25,261 nucleotides of DNA. Source: JAIPJO01 sp035269015 (lineage in GTDB: Bacteria; Patescibacteriota; Patescibacteriia; Patescibacteriales; UBA12465). The position numbers and the translations under genes were made by a program. The notes under the pieces were generated by a model. The model did not search any database and was not told the DNA's origin. It saw only the letters and a program-made list of their open reading frames with translations. Positions 21,085-25,261 of the stretch are shown here, piece after piece; the stretch's first letter is position 1, and each line of letters starts with the position of its first letter. Where the stretch lies: positions 1-25,261 of the forward strand of contig DATFJU010000026.1 in the NCBI GenBank assembly GCA_035269015.1, written 5' to 3'.

Positions 21085-22293
21085 ATGATTAAAATTTTAG
21101 GAGTAAAAATAGATAATATTAATAAAGAAGTAGCTAAAGAAAAGATAGCTAATTGCTTTAATATTGACCAAACTTACTTTATCACCACCCCTAATCCAGA
21201 AATAATTCTGGAGGCACAAGAAAATGAAGAGCTTTTCTATATATTAAACAGAGCCAATATATCTTTAGCTGATGGTTTTGGCTTAAAAATAGCAGCTAAG
21301 CTAATGGGTAAAAAAATAGAACGTTATACTGGAGCTGATTTAAGTATTGATCTTTTAAGTTTAGCTCAGAAAAAAAAGAAAAAAGTTTTAATCTTAAATT
21401 GGACAAAGAGTCTATCTACTAAAAATGACATTAAAAATGCCATTGAATTAAACTATCCTAAATTAAACTTTCATATTATTGATACTGAAAGAGAAAACAC
21501 TAAAAATATTGACTGGCAGAAAATTAATGAATTGCAAGCTGAAATTCTTTTAGTTAATTTTGGTGCCTACTTTCAAGAAAGATTTATTTATCTTAATAAA
21601 CATAAATTTAAAAATCTAAAAATAGCTGTTGGGATTGGTGGAGCTCTTGATTTTTTAAGTGGAAAGATAAAAAGAGCGCCTAAAACTGTTAGAGCCTTGG
21701 GTGTTGAGTGGCTATGGCGATTATATCAAGAACCTAGAAAAAGGTGTAAACGTATATTTAAGGCTGTATTTGTTTTTAGCTTTAGAGTATTTAGCTGGAA
21801 ATTTATTCAACCCTTTAAATATAGAAAAAATGTTGTTTGCTTATTATATAAAAAAGATGAGGATAGTAACAAAAACAAGATATTAATTGTAGAAAGAAAA
21901 GATCAAAAAAATCATTGGCAATTACCACAAGGAGGTACCGAGGCACAAAACTTAAAAATAGCCGCTAGCAGAGAAATCCAGGAAGAACTAAACTTAAAAC
22001 CGGAACTATTTAAAAATATTGCTACTTACAAAAAATTATACAAGTATACTGTACAAAACTGGCCTAAGAAGTTTAACAGAAAAATAAAAGCAATGTCAGG
22101 ATATAAGGGACAAAAACAAGGTTTAGCTATCTGCAAATTTTTAGGAAATGATGAAGATATTAAAATAAACTATTTTGATCATAAAAGTTGGCAATGGGTT
22201 GATGAAGATAAATTAATTAATAAAGTACATAAACACAGAAAAGAAGCTAGTAAAATATTTTTAAGTAAATTTAAAAACACCCAAACAAATTAA
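21085..22293 (+). CDS. WecG/TagA-type glycosyltransferase fused to a NUDIX domain
   Basis: A 402-residue fusion. Residues 1-235 are a WecG/TagA/CpsF (GT26) domain: TTPNPEI (34-40), LADGFGLKIA (61-70), TGADLSIDLL (82-91), VGIGGALDFLSGKIKRAP (182-199) and VEWLWRLYQEPRKR (207-220). The family transfers an N-acetylmannosamine-type sugar to lipid-linked GlcNAc in teichoic-acid or enterobacterial-antigen-like glycan synthesis. A bridging basic, aromatic stretch (220-246) resembles the membrane-associating tail of TagA. Residues 248-395 form a NUDIX hydrolase domain with WQLPQGGTEAQ (278-288) and SREIQEELNL (295-304). The box is one residue short before REIQEE and has Asn at the usual first Glu. REIQEE retains the main metal ligands. 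The frame is continuous, so this is one polypeptide as read. Confidence 0.85.
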   Translation: MIKILGVKIDNINKEVAKEKIANCFNIDQTYFITTPNPEIILEAQENEELFYILNRANISLADGFGLKIAAKLMGKKIERYTGADLSIDLLSLAQKKKKKVLILNWTKSLSTKNDIKNAIELNYPKLNFHIIDTERENTKNIDWQKINELQAEILLVNFGAYFQERFIYLNKHKFKNLKIAVGIGGALDFLSGKIKRAPKTVRALGVEWLWRLYQEPRKRCKRIFKAVFVFSFRVFSWKFIQPFKYRKNVVCLLYKKDEDSNKNKILIVERKDQKNHWQLPQGGTEAQNLKIAASREIQEELNLKPELFKNIATYKKLYKYTVQNWPKKFNRKIKAMSGYKGQKQGLAICKFLGNDEDIKINYFDHKSWQWVDEDKLINKVHKHRKEASKIFLSKFKNTQTN

Positions 22294-22308
22294 TATTGTT
22301 AAATAAAT

Positions 22309-22336
22309 TTGGCATAAAGAAATACTTTGATATAAT
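22309..22336 (+). promoter_or_regulatory. Promoter of gltX
   Basis: TTGGCA (22309-22314), 16 nt, TATAAT (22331-22336), start near 22343. Confidence 0.7.
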
Positions 22337-22373
22337 AAACCTACTAAACAATCAATATACTAATATTTAAAAT

Positions 22374-23819
22374 ATGAAAGAAACAAGACTACGCTTTGCT
22401 CCCTCACCAACCGGCTCACTACACATAGGTGGACTCCGTACCGCTCTTTTTGCTTACGTAATAGCTAAAAGTCAAAATGGTAAATTAATACTTAGGATTG
22501 AAGACACTGATCAAAGCAGAGAAGTTGAAGGTGCAAAAGAACATTTACTAGATATATTAAATTGGTCAGGAATATACTTTGATGAAGGTCCTCATAAAAA
22601 GGGGAACTTTGGTCCTTATATCCAAAGCCAAAGAAAAGAAATATATAAAAAATATGCTAATACCTTATTAAAATCCGGTCATGCTTATCGTTGTTTTTGT
22701 AGTAGCGAAAGATTAACTGAAATGAGAAAGAAACAACAAGAAAATAAAGAAGCTCCTAGATATGATAAACATTGTCGAAATTTAAGTGAAGAAGAGATTG
22801 AAAATAAACTAGCAAATAAAGAAAACTTTGTGATTAGACAAAAGATGCCACTTGAAGGGGAAGTGAAAGTAAAAGATGAGCTCAGAGGAGATATTAGCTT
22901 TAAAGCCAGTGACCTTGATGATCAAGTACTAATTAAATCTGATCAAATGCCTACCTATCAATTTGCTTCTGTAGTTGATGATCATTTAATGGAAATTAGT
23001 CATGTTAGCAGGGGAGAAGAGTGGATACCAAGTTTTCCTAAAAATGTTTTATTATACCAAGCCTTTAATTGGGAAATACCAAAATTTATTCATCTACCAC
23101 TTATTTTAAATAAAGAAGGTGGCAAATTAAGTAAAAGACAAAATGATGTTGCAGTTGAAGACTACAAGGAACAAGGCTATCTACCAGCTGCACTCTTAAA
23201 CTTTTCTATACTACTTGGCTGGCACCCTAAAGGTGATAACGAAATAATGAGTTTAGAAGAGATTTTTGAGATTTTTAAGATTGATGATATGCAAATATCA
23301 CCAGCTGTATTTGATAGGGAAAAGCTAGATTATTTTAATGCCTATTACTTAAGACAATTAAGTCCCGAATCCTTAGTAGAAAAAGCTAAAGAATTTCTAA
23401 AAGATTATCAGCTTAAAGATATTAAATATTTACAAAAGATATTAGTACTAGAACAAACCCGAATAAAAAAGCTAGATGAATTACCTGAATTAATTGATTT
23501 TTTCTTTCAAGATGACTTAGACTATGAAGCAGAACTTTTAATTTGGAAAAAAAGTACTGAGGAAGAAACTAAATTATGCTTAGAAGAAATACATGATTTC
23601 TTAAATAATATTGAAGATAGTAAATGGGATGAAAAGTATTTAGAAGAAACTATAATTAATTATTTAAAAGAAAACGATAAAAAGCTAGGCAATTATTTGT
23701 GGCCACTTAGAGTTGCTTTAACTGGAAAAAAGAACAGCCCTGGACCTTTTGAAGTAGCCTCAATTCTAAAAAAAGAAACTAGTTTAAAAAGAATAAAAAA
23801 AGCTATTGCTATTATTTAA
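22374..23819 (+). CDS. gltX: Glutamate-tRNA ligase
   Basis: A 481-residue class I GluRS that charges tRNA-Glu with glutamate (and, in organisms without GlnRS, often tRNA-Gln too, with GatCAB then amidating). The HIGH motif is HIGG (17-20) in APSPTGSLHIGGLRTALF, and the KMSKS motif is KLSKR (251-255). A metal-binding-like insertion has C107, C109 and C134 in YRCFCSSERL and YDKHCRN. The helical anticodon-binding C-terminus ends with the standard LWPLRVALTGKKNSPGPFE segment. Length is normal. It cannot be decided from this window whether the enzyme is discriminating. Confidence 0.97.
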   Translation: MKETRLRFAPSPTGSLHIGGLRTALFAYVIAKSQNGKLILRIEDTDQSREVEGAKEHLLDILNWSGIYFDEGPHKKGNFGPYIQSQRKEIYKKYANTLLKSGHAYRCFCSSERLTEMRKKQQENKEAPRYDKHCRNLSEEEIENKLANKENFVIRQKMPLEGEVKVKDELRGDISFKASDLDDQVLIKSDQMPTYQFASVVDDHLMEISHVSRGEEWIPSFPKNVLLYQAFNWEIPKFIHLPLILNKEGGKLSKRQNDVAVEDYKEQGYLPAALLNFSILLGWHPKGDNEIMSLEEIFEIFKIDDMQISPAVFDREKLDYFNAYYLRQLSPESLVEKAKEFLKDYQLKDIKYLQKILVLEQTRIKKLDELPELIDFFFQDDLDYEAELLIWKKSTEEETKLCLEEIHDFLNNIEDSKWDEKYLEETIINYLKENDKKLGNYLWPLRVALTGKKNSPGPFEVASILKKETSLKRIKKAIAII

Positions 23820-23841
23820 ATTAATAAAATTAAAGCTATAT

Positions 23842-24439
23842 TCAAGCTAGGGTTCTAATTTTGGTAAATGAATCTATACAAGTTTGTTGATACCAAAAAT
23901 CTCTTTCTTTATAATATAGCCTATTTTTGCCAAGTTTAGGTAGGTATTTCACGCCTTTTTCTACCAGCACTCCTAGAGATAAATCCTTTAACCTCTTAAG
24001 TGAAGGAATATTTTTTAAGTCTTTTTATTTAGTATTTTTAAGTGATATTTTAGGGTCAATCATTTCATAAATATATAAGTATTTATTACAGTGTTGTGAT
24101 TTTCTTTAATATTATAGTGATCTTTTAAATAAGTTTTTATTTTATCTTTTTCCTAGAAATGATCACTTCTTATTACTATTATCTTATCTTCTACACTTTT
24201 ATCTATTCTATTTCTATTTTTAGTATTTAGTTGTACTTTAGATCTTGGCTCCAAACTTCTAAGATTTTTATTGTTTTTCTCAAATTCTAATTTATACCTG
24301 ATGACCATTGTCTAGAAACTCCAATTTTATTAACTGTCTTTGTTATATTACCACCTTATTCATAATAGAGGATATACATCCATCTTAATCTCTTTTTATC
24401 TTCCAAAGAAAGATAATACCTATATGAATTTAATCTTAT
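23842..24439 (-). pseudogene. Decayed transposase N-terminal half (DDE/IS481-like)
   Basis: Six-frame reading shows no intact frame, but the minus strand carries pieces of one protein in three frames. First comes YYLSLEDKKRLRWMYILYYE, a TAA (24358-24356), then GGNITKTVNKIGVSRQW (helix-turn-helix). After a frameshift near 24300 comes YKLEFEKNNKNLRSLEPRSK through VEDKII, a TAG (24155-24153), then EKDKIKTYLKDHYNIKENHNT. A second frameshift near 24065 leads to MIDPKISLKNTK, TAA (24027-24025), and finally KDLKNIPSLKRLKDLSLGVL through YLPKLGKNRLYYKERDFWYQ and SFTKIRTLA. This matches the N-terminal half of DDE transposases common in CPR genomes. The catalytic C-terminal half is absent. The 23820-24657 stretch holds nothing else coding. 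Confidence 0.75.
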
Positions 24440-24542
24440 TTATGCTTTTATTTACTTATGTTAATTAAATTACTTTTACTGTTTTTATTCAACATATTTG
24501 TATTCTTCTAGTGTAAACTATAACATAAGAGAGTGCATTTTG

Positions 24543-24571
24543 TTGCGGTTAGCTTTGTTAAATGATATAAT
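24543..24571 (+). promoter_or_regulatory. Promoter of the truncated surface-protein gene
   Basis: TTGCGG (24543-24548), 17 nt, TATAAT (24566-24571). The start site is near 24578, with a leader of about 80 nt. The promoter lies just outside the transposase remnant. Confidence 0.6.
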
Positions 24572-24657
24572 ATTATTAACATATTAATGTAATATTGTTT
24601 TGTATTTAGCAAGAATATTTAAATAATTAATATATTTATATAAATAATAAAAGACAT

Positions 24658-25261
24658 ATGTCAAAGTACAAAAAAACGATTATAGTCTTTGCAGTAGCAG
24701 TTTTAATGGTTTCTCTCTTTGCTGTTTCTAAGACTTTAGCTAAAGACATTATCTTCGATCCAGGAACAGATAATGTGGGGATTGGTACAACGAATCCGGA
24801 AACTGCTTTACAGTTAGGTGATAAAACAGGAACAAAGCAGTTTTCCTTATTTGGCCCCAACTCTAATACAGCATCATCTGAGATTTTATTTATTGATGGT
24901 AATGGTATTTCTCCTTATTGGAATGGTATGGGAATAAGATATGACTCTAACGCTAATGCTTTACATTTTGATGATAATTATGGAAATAACTCAAGAATGG
25001 TTATAAAGAGAGATTCAGGTGATGTTGGTATTAATAACATAAGCCCTACTTACACTTTAGATGTAAATGGAACAGGAAGATTTACTAGCCCTTTAGTGGT
25101 AGCAACCCCTACTGACAGTGATCATGCTACTACCAAAAGTTATGTTGATTCTTCTGTTATTGGTGATACGACATGTGATGGTTCGACTTGTAATGTGACA
25201 AATACGGGGACACTGGATGGATTTAGCGCTACCTCGGCTTCTACACCAAGCACTATTGCAG
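24658..25261 (+). CDS. Surface or tail-fibre-like protein, N-terminal part
   Basis: The frame starts at ATG 24658 and is still open at the window end (201 codons seen). Residues 1-28 form a signal or anchor segment (KKTIIVFAVAVLMVSLFAVS). The mature part has short repeats common in exported, beta-structured surface or fibre proteins: NVGIGTTNPETALQLG (about 40-55) and DVGINNISPTYTLDVNGTGR. After this comes ATPTDSDHATTKSYVDSSV, the pattern seen in phage tail-fibre-like and bacterial adhesin-like repeats. A later stretch with two Cys (TTCDGSTCNV) and Thr/Ser-rich sequence continues to the edge. Expected to be a large repetitive cell-surface protein. The true length and C-terminus are not visible. 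Confidence 0.8.
   Translation, partial: MSKYKKTIIVFAVAVLMVSLFAVSKTLAKDIIFDPGTDNVGIGTTNPETALQLGDKTGTKQFSLFGPNSNTASSEILFIDGNGISPYWNGMGIRYDSNANALHFDDNYGNNSRMVIKRDSGDVGINNISPTYTLDVNGTGRFTSPLVVATPTDSDHATTKSYVDSSVIGDTTCDGSTCNVTNTGTLDGFSATSASTPSTIA

Noticed and set aside
24440..24660. Inverted terminal repeat of the insertion sequence
   Set aside because: The opposite end has been lost, so no mate exists to test a repeat, and no target-site duplication is seen.
1..25261. tRNA genes, rRNA genes and CRISPR arrays
   Set aside because: No cloverleaf with a T-loop GTTCRA-type motif, no rRNA segment and no regularly spaced direct repeat was found on reading the gaps.

Overview
This is a visibly AT-rich window, and its gene content points to a Candidate Phyla Radiation (Patescibacteria) genome, most likely of the Parcubacteria group. 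The indicators are a DUF4012 protein beside GT4 glycosyltransferases, a DUF5320/DUF134 pair, a secreted protein with C-terminal repeats ending in YSGATR, a PP2C-like/membrane/propeller protein, a TruB without its PUA domain, an L7/L12 with an acidic N-terminal extension, and a truncated surface protein with GIGT.NP repeats. This placement comes from family recognition, not a search. UGA is not read as a sense codon in the intact genes, so the recoded Gracilibacteria and Absconditabacteria are unlikely. Most genes start in AT-rich leaders without a clear Shine-Dalgarno sequence. Several promoters are near-consensus sigma70 types, and intrinsic terminators are frequent.

Layout. 1-4.8 kb: a response-regulator gene broken by one stop codon, DUF5320 and DUF134 genes behind a promoter with a near-palindromic operator, a hypothetical gene, a DksA/TraR zinc-finger protein, a secreted Kazal-like protein, a 40-residue basic protein, a cold-shock protein with a long leader, and a hypothetical protein that may be a degenerate receiver. 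4.9-7.6 kb: VTT/DedA membrane protein, GrpB-family protein, TruB, NAD(P)H-dependent FMN reductase and a TM2-domain protein. 7.7-8.9 kb: the rplJ-rplL operon with an L10 leader whose terminator-like hairpin ends just before the rplJ start codon.

9-16.5 kb is an envelope block. A PP2C-like/transmembrane/propeller protein lies divergent to an operon of winged-helix regulator with a nucleotidyltransferase-like domain, DUF4012 protein and GT4 glycosyltransferase. A secreted propeller-like protein follows in the opposite direction. The promoter of the operon is covered by a 19-bp palindrome. 16.6-19.9 kb holds a GT4 glycosyltransferase flanked by two genes that look foreign: a small beta-barrel-like secreted protein and a PKD-domain lipoprotein. 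Both have the same strong Shine-Dalgarno leader, which their neighbours lack.

20-25.3 kb: a CorA transporter divergent to a WecG/TagA-type glycosyltransferase fused to a NUDIX domain, then gltX, a decayed transposase remnant, and the start of a surface protein cut by the window end. Taken together, the window combines core translation genes with cell-surface glycan and surface-protein genes. I see no tRNA, rRNA or CRISPR array.
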